A stretch of DNA of 8,044 bases from DASZZY01 sp036260395 (GTDB lineage Bacteria > Actinomycetota > UBA4738 > CALAEC01). The stretch spans positions 1 through 8,044 of the forward strand of contig DASZZY010000083.1 in the NCBI GenBank assembly GCA_036260395.1. Direction: 5' to 3'. The notes under the pieces were generated by a model. That model saw nothing but the letters and a program-made list of their open reading frames with translations, ran no database searches and had not been told where the DNA came from. Position numbers and translations under genes: made by a program. This document shows, one piece after another, positions 1-6,435 of this stretch. Position 1 is the stretch's first letter; each line of letters opens with the position of its first letter.

Positions 1-684
1 GGCGCCCAGCAGCCACAGGTGAACGACGACGCCCTCCGGTACCTGGCAGAGACCGCCGGGGGCGACGCCCGCCTGGCGCTGGCCGGGCTGGAGTCCGCCG
101 TGCTGGCCACCGAGGGGCGGCCGGTGACCCGCGCGGTGGCCGAGGACGTCGTCCAGCGGAAGTCGGTGGTCTACGACCGCGACACGCACTACGACGTGAT
201 CTCGGCGTTCATCAAGAGCCTCCGGGGGTCTGACCCGGACGCCGGGCTGTACTGGCTGGCCCGGATGCTCGAGGCCGGGGAGGATCCCCGGTTCATCGCG
301 CGGCGGATGATCATCCTGGCGTCCGAGGACGTGGGGATGGCCGATCCTCAGGCGCTCGTCGTGGCCGTGGCCGCGGCGCAGGCCGTGGAGCACGTGGGCC
401 TCCCCGAGGCCCGCCTCAACCTGGCGCACGCGACGGTGTACCTGGCCCTGGCGCCGAAGAGCAACGAGGTCATCGCCGCGCTCGGCCGCGCCACCCGCGA
501 CGCCGTCTCGAACGAGCCGGTCCCAGCCCACCTGCGCGACTCCCACTACCCCGGAGCCGGGAAGCTGGGGCACGGCGAGGGGTACGTCTACCCGCACGAG
601 GATCCCGAGGGTGCCCGGGGACAGCGGTACCGCCCGGCGGGCCTGGAGGGGCGACGCTACTGGACGCCCGACGAAGGCCGGTGA
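1..684 (+). CDS. rarA: RarA (MgsA) replication-associated AAA+ recombination factor, C-terminal part
   Basis: The reading frame is open from base 1, so the gene begins upstream; the GTG at 19 is an internal valine codon rather than a start. The 227 visible residues are roughly the C-terminal half of a family usually 420-450 aa long. The nucleotide-binding Walker motifs are outside the window. What remains is the end of the AAA+ lid (NDDALRYLAETAGGDAR, near residue 8), then the MgsA/RarA C-terminal oligomerisation domain. Its hallmarks are THYDVISAFIKSLRGSDPDA (about 62-81), RRMIILASEDVG (about 101-112), LAPKSN (about 150-155) and HYPGAGKLGHGEGYVYP (about 182-198). RarA is a tetrameric, DNA-dependent ATPase that acts in the cytoplasm at stalled replication forks and single-strand gaps, interacting with SSB. 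The gene runs toward the histidine kinase gene and stops 3 nt short of that gene's stop. The family assignment is secure. Confidence 0.95.
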   Translation, partial: GAQQPQVNDDALRYLAETAGGDARLALAGLESAVLATEGRPVTRAVAEDVVQRKSVVYDRDTHYDVISAFIKSLRGSDPDAGLYWLARMLEAGEDPRFIARRMIILASEDVGMADPQALVVAVAAAQAVEHVGLPEARLNLAHATVYLALAPKSNEVIAALGRATRDAVSNEPVPAHLRDSHYPGAGKLGHGEGYVYPHEDPEGARGQRYRPAGLEGRRYWTPDEGR

Positions 685-716
685 GCCTCAGGAGGCGATC
701 TTCGTGGCGGCCTTCG
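672..716. terminator. Inverted repeat spanning the stop codons of convergent rarA and kinase genes
   Basis: A perfect 9-bp inverted repeat, CGAAGGCCG at 672-680 and CGGCCTTCG at 708-716, encloses a 27-nt loop. The loop contains the rarA stop (682-684) and the kinase stop (688-690). A smaller nested hairpin, GCCT/AGGC with loop CAGG, lies at 685-696. Only 3 nt separate the two genes, so any terminator must overlap coding sequence, and this symmetric structure could serve both strands. There is no T-tract on either side, so calling it a bidirectional terminator is an inference. Confidence 0.4.
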
Positions 717-2499
717 GCGGACGCCACGTCATCCCGGCCGGGGGCAGCGTGAACGAGAACGCCGCTCCCTCCCCCGGAGCGCTGTCGGCCCACACCCGCC
801 CGCCATGGAGCTCGACGTACCGCCGGACGATGGCCAGCCCGATCCCCGTCCCCGGCGCCGACCGCTCCGGCCCGGCCCGGTAGAACGGCTCGAAGATCCG
901 GTCGACCTCGTCGCGTGGGATGCCGGGACCGCGATCGCGGACCGTGACCACGACCGTCGCCCCTTGCCGGCGAGCCTCCACGAGGATCGGCTCGGAGGGG
1001 GGCGAGAACTTCGCCGCGTTCGTCAACAGGTTCATGAGGATGCGCTCGAGCCCGTGGGGGTCGACCTGCGCCGCGAGCTGCGGGGCGACGTCCACGCCGA
1101 CCCTACCGGCGCCGATCGCGGGCTCGAGCGCCGCCAGACACGAGCGGATCGCCGCCTCGATCGGGACCGGCCGCGGATGGACCTCGGGCTCCGGGGCCTG
1201 GACCCTCGAGAAGTCGAGGAGCTGCTCGATCAGCGACTCCAGCCGGTCGGCGTTCGCGGCCGCCCGCTCGAGGATCTCCAACCGGAGGTCGTCGTCCAGC
1301 TCGGCCCACCGCGCGATGCCCGTGTAGATGAACCCCTTGATCGAGGTGAGCGGCGTCCGCAGCTCGTGCGAGACCGTGGCCAGGAACTCGTCCTTGAGCC
1401 GGTCCACCTCGCGGAGGCGCGCCGCGGCGTCGCGCTCACGTTCGTAGGCCACGGCCCGGACGACCGCGGCGGCCGCCTGCTGCGCGTACGCGTCGGCCAG
1501 CTCCGCCATGCCCGGGTCGATCGTCCTACCCGGCGGGAAGTAGACGTTCAGCACGCCGATCGCCCGGTCGTCCATCAGCAGCGGAGCGGCGATCATCGAG
1601 GAGAAGCCGAGCTGCCGTCCGACGTCGGCCCAGCGGCCGAAACGGGGATCGCGCCCCAGGTCCTCGACGACCACCGTTCGTCCGGTGGCCAAGGCCGTGG
1701 CCGAGGGCCCGGTGTCCACGGCGTCCCTGGTCCATCCCTCGTTCCCACTGCCCGGCTCGATCCCCTGGACCGCGCCGGCCTTGAGGTCATCGGTGTCCCG
1801 CATCAGCACCGCCGAGAAGAGCGCACCGAGCGACGACGTGGCCGAGGCCGCGACGGCCTCGAGCATGTCGTGGAGGCCGACGCTCGAGGAGACCGACCGG
1901 AGCGAGTCGTGCAGCTGGGCCAGGCGCCGGCTCGCCGCGCGCTGCCCCCGACCCGCGGCGTCGACCAGCCACACCATGCAGGCCACGACGACCCCGAACA
2001 TCGCAAGGGTGTACAGGTCCATGGCGGGGGGCCGGGGATCGATGATCCGCGCCAGCTCGGACAGCACCGCGGCCGCGCCGCCGACCAGGCCACCGGCGAC
2101 CCGGCCCCCGACGTAGGCGTACAGGGCGACCAGGAGCAGGTAGCCGAACAGCGCCACGATCCGCGTCGGCGGGAGGACGGCCTCGAAGGCGAAGACGATG
2201 AGGACGTCGAGCGCCGGGACCGCGATCCGCGCGAAGGGCCCCTGCGGCCGGCTCGACAGGACCAGGTGCGTGATCGCGAACGGCAGGTACAGCCCCACGA
2301 CGAGCGCGATGAACAGGACGCGCTGCGCGGGTGAGGCGGGCAGGGCCCATACCAGGATCAAGGCGGCCCCGGCGACCGAGATCCGGATCCACGCCAGCGT
2401 CCGGGTCAGCCGGGCGAACGGGACGCCGTCGATCCAGGAGGGCATGAACGCCTCGGCCGCCCGAACGAGCCAGCCGCGTTGCCGCACCGATGCCTCCAC
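688..2499 (-). CDS. Membrane-anchored GAF-domain sensor histidine kinase (orphan)
   Basis: This is a sensor kinase of about 603 aa (numbering from the GTG at 2499). Residues about 36-179 hold some six hydrophobic segments with very short loops, and there is no large extracellular sensor domain. A linker with coiled-coil character leads to a GAF domain (about 208-350, ending near SSMIAAPLL and IGVLNVYF). The HisKA dimerisation domain follows, with SHELRTPL and phosphoacceptor His378. The HATPase_c domain has an N-box (NLLTNAAKF, Asn494), G1 (DRGPGIP, 522-528), F-box (IFEPFYRAG) and G2 (GTGIGLA, 550-556). All residues needed for autophosphorylation are present. The signal is unknown; the GAF or the membrane bundle is the likely sensor. 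No response regulator is visible nearby. The start is uncertain: the GTG at 2499 lies 7 nt after GATACT, the GTG at 2487 has GGAGG (2493-2497) 5 nt upstream, and a TTG at 2535 would add 12 residues. Confidence 0.93.
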   Translation of the reverse strand: MEASVRQRGWLVRAAEAFMPSWIDGVPFARLTRTLAWIRISVAGAALILVWALPASPAQRVLFIALVVGLYLPFAITHLVLSSRPQGPFARIAVPALDVLIVFAFEAVLPPTRIVALFGYLLLVALYAYVGGRVAGGLVGGAAAVLSELARIIDPRPPAMDLYTLAMFGVVVACMVWLVDAAGRGQRAASRRLAQLHDSLRSVSSSVGLHDMLEAVAASATSSLGALFSAVLMRDTDDLKAGAVQGIEPGSGNEGWTRDAVDTGPSATALATGRTVVVEDLGRDPRFGRWADVGRQLGFSSMIAAPLLMDDRAIGVLNVYFPPGRTIDPGMAELADAYAQQAAAAVVRAVAYERERDAAARLREVDRLKDEFLATVSHELRTPLTSIKGFIYTGIARWAELDDDLRLEILERAAANADRLESLIEQLLDFSRVQAPEPEVHPRPVPIEAAIRSCLAALEPAIGAGRVGVDVAPQLAAQVDPHGLERILMNLLTNAAKFSPPSEPILVEARRQGATVVVTVRDRGPGIPRDEVDRIFEPFYRAGPERSAPGTGIGLAIVRRYVELHGGRVWADSAPGEGAAFSFTLPPAGMTWRPPKAATKIAS

Positions 2500-2506
2500 T
2501 CCACGA

Positions 2507-2512
2507 AGTATC
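2507..2512 (-). promoter_or_regulatory. Possible -10 element for the histidine kinase gene
   Basis: Read on the minus strand, GATACT matches the consensus TATAAT at four of six positions. It lies exactly 7 nt before the GTG at 2499, the same spacing seen at alaS and mltG. This would give a leaderless transcript. No -35 box is evident, and the first base is not T, so this is the weakest of the four candidate promoters. Confidence 0.35.
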
Positions 2513-2570
2513 GCGGGCCGATCGGTGGGATCCAATAGCCCCGGCGGGCCCTCTCGGCATGGCCCGAACG

Positions 2571-2649
2571 GGTGGGCGGCCGATGATCCGAAGGGACCAC
2601 CCGGGCGTCCCCAACTTTCGGCGGCCCACCGCTCGGTCGCCGATGACCC
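2571..2649. repeat. Short direct and inverted repeats in the divergent intergenic region
   Basis: The region between the kinase and DUF948 genes holds three small symmetrical elements. An 11-bp direct repeat with one mismatch lies exactly 60 bp apart (GCCGATGATCC at 2579-2589, GCCGATGACCC at 2639-2649). A 7-bp inverted repeat, GGTGGGC at 2571-2577 and GCCCACC at 2624-2630, flanks the middle. A 5-bp hairpin, GGGAC at 2593-2597 and GTCCC at 2607-2611, sits inside it. They could be operator sites for a regulator of the divergent promoters, but each is short and could arise by chance in GC-rich DNA. No supported gene lies here. Confidence 0.25.
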
Positions 2650-2655
2650 CTCGGG

Positions 2656-2661
2656 TATGAT
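2656..2661 (+). promoter_or_regulatory. Candidate -10 element for the DUF948 / DUF6167-like operon (leaderless)
   Basis: TATGAT matches the -10 consensus at five of six positions and lies 8 nt before the GTG at 2670. Transcription would start at or within a base or two of the start codon. No convincing SD (only GATGGG overlapping the hexamer) and no -35 match (TCGGTC at the expected distance) are seen, as is common for actinobacterial leaderless promoters. Confidence 0.6.
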
Positions 2662-2669
2662 GGGCGACC

Positions 2670-3053
2670 GTGAGCGCGGGGGACTGGGCCCTGATCGTCC
2701 TGGCGGTGTTCTGGGCGGTCCTCGTCGTGTTCCTGGCCATCGTCTCGGTGAGCCTGTTCCGCGTCCTCGACACCACGCGGGGGCTCCTCGACGGCGTGCG
2801 GACGGAGACGGTCCCCCTCCTCTCCCAGGTCCGAGAAACGGTATCCCTGACGAACCGGGAGCTCGATCGCGTGGACCAGATCCTCGTGTCGGCCGGGTCC
2901 ATCACCCGGAAGGTGGAGCGGCTGACGACGCTGGTCGGCCAGGCCCTGGAGGCCCCGCTGATCAAGGCCATCACCGCTTCCGCGGGCGCCGCCGCGGCGC
3001 TCCGGCGGTTCCGCGGCGAGACCGACGGCGGGCCGTCGAGGCAGGGGCGATGA
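2670..3053 (+). CDS. DUF948 family membrane protein
   Basis: This is a 127-aa protein with an N-terminal transmembrane helix (about residues 6-28, WALIVLAVFWAVLVVFLAIV). A long polar, helical, probably coiled-coil segment follows (about 30-95) with regularly spaced hydrophobic residues, for example VPLLSQVRETVSLTNREL. The C-terminal tail is short, Gly/Arg-rich and probably disordered. This architecture and its position before alaS fit the DUF948 family, whose biochemical role is not established. The GTG start at 2670 is chosen because it lies just upstream of the membrane helix and directly after the TATGAT hexamer. The stop codon overlaps the next gene's start in an ATGA arrangement, so the two are probably translationally coupled and act at the same membrane. 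That shared function is inference. Confidence 0.85.
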   Translation: MSAGDWALIVLAVFWAVLVVFLAIVSVSLFRVLDTTRGLLDGVRTETVPLLSQVRETVSLTNRELDRVDQILVSAGSITRKVERLTTLVGQALEAPLIKAITASAGAAAALRRFRGETDGGPSRQGR

Positions 3054-3268
3054 GGCGGCTGATCTGGGTGGGCGTGGGCGTGGCCGGCACCGTGTTCGTG
3101 CTCCGGTGGATCCGGAAGCAGCGCCAGCGCATGTCGCCGGAGGAGATCGGTCGCAGCGTGGGCGAGGGGCTGGCGGACTTCCGGCAGCTGATCAGGGTCT
3201 CGCTGGCCGAGGGCCGCCGCGCGATGCGCGAGAAGGAGGCCGAACTGCGCGCCTCCCTCCCCGAGTAG
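3050..3268 (+). CDS. Small DUF6167-like membrane protein, 72 aa
   Basis: The 72-residue product starts MRRLIWVGVGVAG, with a hydrophobic segment at about residues 4-19 followed by a basic stretch (RWIRKQRQR) that fits a positive-inside anchor. The remaining part is an amphipathic helix with MSPEEIGRSVGEGLADFRQL and EGRRAMREKEAELRASL. It resembles, in pattern and position, the small proteins encoded between DUF948 and alaS in many actinobacteria, which I recall as DUF6167; no function is known. Its ATG overlaps the DUF948 stop by 4 nt, and GAGG at 3038-3041 gives an SD with an 8-nt spacer. This is clear evidence for co-transcription and coupled translation with the upstream gene. The family name is a recollection and less certain than the existence of the gene. 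Confidence 0.8.
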   Translation: MRRLIWVGVGVAGTVFVLRWIRKQRQRMSPEEIGRSVGEGLADFRQLIRVSLAEGRRAMREKEAELRASLPE

Positions 3269-3323
3269 CGTCGCGGTTCGGTCCTTCTCCTGGGAGCCGC
3301 GCCGCGAGCCGGGACGCCGCCGC

Positions 3324-3329
3324 TACACT
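3324..3329 (+). promoter_or_regulatory. Candidate -10 element for alaS (leaderless)
   Basis: TACACT lies exactly 7 nt before the alaS ATG at 3337, so the transcript would begin at or very near the start codon. The spacer (GGCCCCG) contains no SD. No -35 match is seen. The 68-bp gap from 3269 holds nothing else recognisable, and no T-box leader or tRNA-like structure has room to fit if transcription starts here. Confidence 0.6.
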
Positions 3330-3336
3330 GGCCCCG

Positions 3337-5967
3337 ATGGAAGGCCGGGAGATCCGAGGCCGTTTCCTGTCGTTCTTCCAGGAGCGGGGGCACACCGTCG
3401 TGCCGTCGTCGTCGCTGGTGCCCGCGGACCCCAGCCTGCTGCTCACGAACGCCGGGATGGTCCAGTTCAAGCCGTACTTCCTGGGGGAGCAGGCGCCGCC
3501 CTATCCCCGGGCCACCACGGCGCAGAAGTCCTTCCGGACCACCGACATCGACCTCGTCGGGCTCACCGACCGCCACCTGACGTTCTTCGAGATGCTGGGC
3601 AACTTCTCGTTCGGCGACTACTTCAAGGAGGGGGCGGTCGACCTCGCCTGGGAGCTCATCACGGAAGGATTCGGCCTCGACGCAGAACGCCTGTGGGCCA
3701 CGGTGTACGAGACCGACGACGAGGCGGCGGAGATCTGGGCCACGAAGCTCCCGCGCGAGCGGATCGTCCGCCGGGGGAAGAAGGACAACTTCTGGTCGAT
3801 GGGCGTGGCCGGCCCGTGCGGGCCCTGCTCGGAGATCTACGTCGACCGCGGCCCGGAGCACGGCCGCGAGGGCGGCCCCGAGGTCGACGAGGACCGCTAC
3901 CTAGAGATCTGGAACCTGGTGTTCATGCAGAACGAGTGCGATGCGAACATCGAGGTCGCAGGGGACCTGCCGAAGAAGAACATCGACACGGGAATGGGCC
4001 TGGAGCGCATGGCGCTCGTGCTCCAGGGCGCTGGCTCGAGCTTCGAGACGGACCTCATGCGGCCGATCCTCGAAACCGCCGAGGAGGTCTCCGGCCAGCG
4101 GTACGGCAAGGAGCCCGGCACCGACGTCTCGCTGCGGATCCTCGCCGAGCACGGGCGGGCCACGACGTTCCTGATCGCGGACGGCGTCCTGCCCTCGAAC
4201 GAGGGCCGGGGCTACGTCCTGCGGCGGATGCTGAGGCGGATGGTCTCCCACGCCCGCCGGCTGGGCGTGGACAGGCAGGTCACGGCCCCGCTCGTGGAGC
4301 GGACGGTGGAGCTCCTGGGCGACGCCTACCCCGAGCTCGTGGACCGGAAGGCGTTCGTCCTCCAGGTGGCCGCGGCGGAGGAGGAGCACTTCGGGGCCAC
4401 GCTGCGCCAGGGGCTGGTCCGGTTCAAGGAGGAGGCCGCCCGGGTGCGCGAGGGCGGAGGGAGCACGTTCCCGGGAGAGGCCGCCTTCCTGCTCCACGAC
4501 ACGTATGGCTTCGCCCGGGAGCTCACCGAGGAGCTGGCCCGGGAGCAGGGCCTGGAGGTCGACGCCGAGGGCTTCGAGCGCCTCATGGAGGAGCAGCGCG
4601 AACGGGCCCGGGCCGCGGCCCGGGGCGTCGCGGACCGCCGGGCGCTGGTCGAGGCGGCCCGGGAGGGCGGGCCGACGGAGTTCCTGGGCTACGAGCGCCT
4701 CGAGGCTGAGGCGGCGATCCGGGCGCTCATCGCCGGGGAACGGGCGGTGGGGTCCGCGACCGAGGGGCAGGCCGTCGAGATCCTGCTGGACCGGACGCCG
4801 TTCTACGCCGAGGGCGGCGGGCAGATCGGTGACGCCGGGACGATCCGCACGGACAGCGGCGTGCTCGAGGTGGAGGACACCGTCCCCGGCCCGGGGGGCG
4901 CCACGGTCCACCGGGCCCGGGTCCGCGCGGGCGAGGTCCGCGCCGGGCAGCCGGCGGAGGCGGCCGTCGACGCCGACCGCCGGGCGGCCACGGCCCGGTC
5001 CCACACCGGCACCCACGTCGTGCACTGGACGCTGCGGACCCTGCTCGGGGAGCACGCCCGCCAGGCCGGCTCGCTGGTGGCGCCGGGCCGGCTGCGGTTC
5101 GACTTCAACCACTTCGAGGCGCTGTCGCGGGACCTGCTGGAGGAGATCGAGGGCACGGCCAACGCCCGACTGGCCGAGGACGCCCCCGTCCGGGCGTACG
5201 AGACGACGTTCGAGTTCGCTCGCAGCCAGGGGGCCATCGCGTTGTTCGAGGAGACCTACGGCGACATGGTGCGGGTCGTGGAGATCGGCGGCTACTCGAC
5301 GGAGCTGTGCGGCGGGACGCACGTGGCCAGGACCGGCGAGGTCGCGCTGGCCGTGCTGGTCTCCGAGGCGAGCATCGGCGCGGGGCTGCGGCGGATCGAG
5401 GCCCTGGTCGGCCCCGACGCGCTGCGGTGGGTCCACGCGGAGCGCCGCCTGCTGGAGGACGTGGCCGAGGCGCTCGGCGCCGGCGACCCCCAGCAGGTCC
5501 CGGACCGGGCCCGACGGGCCGTGGCCCGGATCAAGGAGCTCGAGGGCGAGCTCCAGGCCATCCGCCGCCGCGAGCGCGGCGCACGGGTCGAGGAGCTGGC
5601 CGCGGGGGCCCGGGACGTCGCCGGGGTGGCGCTCGTCGTGGCGGACCTCCCCGGCGAGGACACGGGCGCCCTTCGCGAGCTGGCCCTCCAGCTGCGGGGC
5701 CGCCTCGAGGGCCGCCGGCACGGCGCCGCGGTCCTCGGCAGTGCCGACGGCGGCCGCGCCACGCTGGTGGCCTCGTGCACCAAGGACCTCGTCGACCGCG
5801 GCGTGACCGCGCCGCTGCTGCTGGAGGTGGCGGCCCGGGACGTCGGGGGCCGGGCCGGCGGCAAGCCGCACCTGGCCATCGGCGGCGGGGGGAAGCCGGC
5901 GGGGCTCCCCCGGGCCCTGGCCGGGGTGCCGGACCGCCTGGCGGCGCTCCTGGAGGGCTCGCGCTGA
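3337..5967 (+). CDS. alaS: Alanyl-tRNA synthetase
   Basis: This 876-aa class II enzyme charges tRNA-Ala with alanine using ATP and hydrolyses mischarged Ser- or Gly-tRNA-Ala. Its length is normal for the bacterial family. The aminoacylation core shows LLLTNAGMVQFKPYFLG (34-50), KSFRTTDIDLVGLTDRHL (64-81), EMLGNFSFGDYFK (85-97), and motif 3 DTGMGLERMA (217-226). A helical tRNA-recognition domain runs to about 460. The editing domain (about 465-710) keeps all four zinc ligands, His556 and His560 in SHTGTH and Cys658 and His662 in LCGGTH. A coiled coil (about 715-765) leads to the C-Ala domain, ending GGRAGGKPHLAIGGGGKPAG. The ATG at 3337 matches the usual family N-terminus and follows a -10-like hexamer with no SD. 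Its 3' end carries GGAGGG at 5952-5957, which may serve ruvX. Nothing appears truncated. Confidence 0.99.
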   Translation: MEGREIRGRFLSFFQERGHTVVPSSSLVPADPSLLLTNAGMVQFKPYFLGEQAPPYPRATTAQKSFRTTDIDLVGLTDRHLTFFEMLGNFSFGDYFKEGAVDLAWELITEGFGLDAERLWATVYETDDEAAEIWATKLPRERIVRRGKKDNFWSMGVAGPCGPCSEIYVDRGPEHGREGGPEVDEDRYLEIWNLVFMQNECDANIEVAGDLPKKNIDTGMGLERMALVLQGAGSSFETDLMRPILETAEEVSGQRYGKEPGTDVSLRILAEHGRATTFLIADGVLPSNEGRGYVLRRMLRRMVSHARRLGVDRQVTAPLVERTVELLGDAYPELVDRKAFVLQVAAAEEEHFGATLRQGLVRFKEEAARVREGGGSTFPGEAAFLLHDTYGFARELTEELAREQGLEVDAEGFERLMEEQRERARAAARGVADRRALVEAAREGGPTEFLGYERLEAEAAIRALIAGERAVGSATEGQAVEILLDRTPFYAEGGGQIGDAGTIRTDSGVLEVEDTVPGPGGATVHRARVRAGEVRAGQPAEAAVDADRRAATARSHTGTHVVHWTLRTLLGEHARQAGSLVAPGRLRFDFNHFEALSRDLLEEIEGTANARLAEDAPVRAYETTFEFARSQGAIALFEETYGDMVRVVEIGGYSTELCGGTHVARTGEVALAVLVSEASIGAGLRRIEALVGPDALRWVHAERRLLEDVAEALGAGDPQQVPDRARRAVARIKELEGELQAIRRRERGARVEELAAGARDVAGVALVVADLPGEDTGALRELALQLRGRLEGRRHGAAVLGSADGGRATLVASCTKDLVDRGVTAPLLLEVAARDVGGRAGGKPHLAIGGGGKPAGLPRALAGVPDRLAALLEGSR
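5952..5957 (+). promoter_or_regulatory. Strong Shine-Dalgarno inside the alaS 3' end, facing a CTG codon
   Basis: GGAGGG lies 6 nt before CTG at 5964, which is in the ruvX frame and overlaps the alaS TGA as CTGA. This geometry mimics the ATGA overlap between the two small membrane-protein genes at 3050-3053. It supports coupled alaS-ruvX translation and a possible CTG start. The same bases also encode Leu-Glu-Gly near the AlaRS C-terminus, so the match could be incidental. Confidence 0.45.
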
Positions 5968-5993
5968 GCGGAGAGAACGAGGTCCCGGGCCGG

Positions 5994-6422
5994 GTGCTGG
6001 GGCTGGACCTCGGCGAAGCCCGGATCGGCGTGGCGGTCTCGGACCCCGACCGGAGGGTGGCCGTGCCGGCGGGGACGATCCGGGTGGCGGGCCCCCCGCA
6101 GGACCTCAAGGCGGTGGCCGCGATGGTGCGCGAGCACGGCGCCACCGAGGTCGTGGTGGGACACCCGGTGACGATGGCCGGGGAGCGAGGCGAGGCGGCC
6201 CGCCGAGCCGAGGAGTTCGCCGCCGGGCTCCGCCTGCTGCTCGACGTGCCGGTCCGGCTCCATGACGAGCGCCTCTCGACGGCGGAGGCCGAACGCGCTC
6301 TGCGGGCCGCGGGCGCGGGGGGGCGCCAGCGCCGGCGGGCCGTGGACCAGGCCGCCGCCACGGTGATCCTCCAGGCCTTCCTGGACGCCCGGGGCGGAGG
6401 GCGGGCCGCGGCGCCCGCTTGA
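5994..6422 (+). CDS. ruvX: RuvX/YqgF family RNase H-fold nuclease (putative Holliday junction resolvase)
   Basis: This is a 142-aa cytoplasmic protein with the YqgF RNase H-like fold. Members are proposed Holliday-junction resolvases, and YqgF is also linked to 16S rRNA 5'-end maturation. Seen motifs are LGLDLGEARIGVAVSD with acidic Asp5 (2-17), VVVGHPVTMAGERG (53-66), LHDERLSTAEAE (89-100, carrying the conserved Glu92) and VDQAAATVILQAFLD with Asp118 (117-131). The family's usual GLP-x-N(S) loop reads GHPVT here, a mild variation. The start is uncertain. The GTG at 5994 gives a typical N-terminus but only a weak GAGG 11 nt upstream. The alternative CTG at 5964 adds ten residues (LSGENEVPGR), has GGAGGG at ideal spacing and overlaps the alaS stop. 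No ATG, GTG or TTG lies in frame between 5964 and 5994. It probably shares the alaS transcript. Confidence 0.94.
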   Translation: MLGLDLGEARIGVAVSDPDRRVAVPAGTIRVAGPPQDLKAVAAMVREHGATEVVVGHPVTMAGERGEAARRAEEFAAGLRLLLDVPVRLHDERLSTAEAERALRAAGAGGRQRRRAVDQAAATVILQAFLDARGGGRAAAPA

Positions 6423-6428
6423 TATCCT
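6423..6428 (+). promoter_or_regulatory. Candidate -10 element for mltG (leaderless), abutting the ruvX stop
   Basis: TATCCT begins at the first base after the ruvX stop (6420-6422) and lies exactly 7 nt before the mltG ATG at 6436. The 13-nt gap between the genes contains no SD. mltG may therefore have its own leaderless promoter despite being tightly packed behind ruvX. Confidence 0.55.
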
Positions 6429-6435
6429 TCGGGCG

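Noticed and set aside
805..2334. 509-codon open frame on the plus strand opposite the histidine kinase
   Set aside because: The product is Arg/Asp/Pro-rich low-complexity sequence with no motif. The minus-strand kinase carries every expected catalytic box, so this is a GC-driven shadow frame.
2559..2660. 33-codon ORF on the plus strand in the divergent intergenic region (ATG at 2559)
   Set aside because: It has no SD, its product is an Arg/Pro-rich peptide without features, and its end overlaps the likely TATGAT promoter element.
3106..3336. Extension of the alaS frame upstream of the ATG at 3337
   Set aside because: The upstream part overlaps the 72-aa gene out of frame, gives Arg/Gly-rich sequence with no family similarity, and the ATG at 3337 matches the usual AlaRS N-terminus.
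3269..3336. T-box riboswitch or other leader RNA upstream of alaS
   Set aside because: The gap is only 68 bp, contains no T-box-like conserved sequence or terminator/antiterminator pair, and the -10-like element adjoins the start codon.
3901..5871. 656-codon open frame on the minus strand opposite alaS
   Set aside because: It lies wholly antisense to a complete, motif-perfect alaS. Its composition (runs of Arg, Gly, Pro, Ala, Leu) is typical of non-coding frames in GC-rich DNA, and no domain is recognisable.
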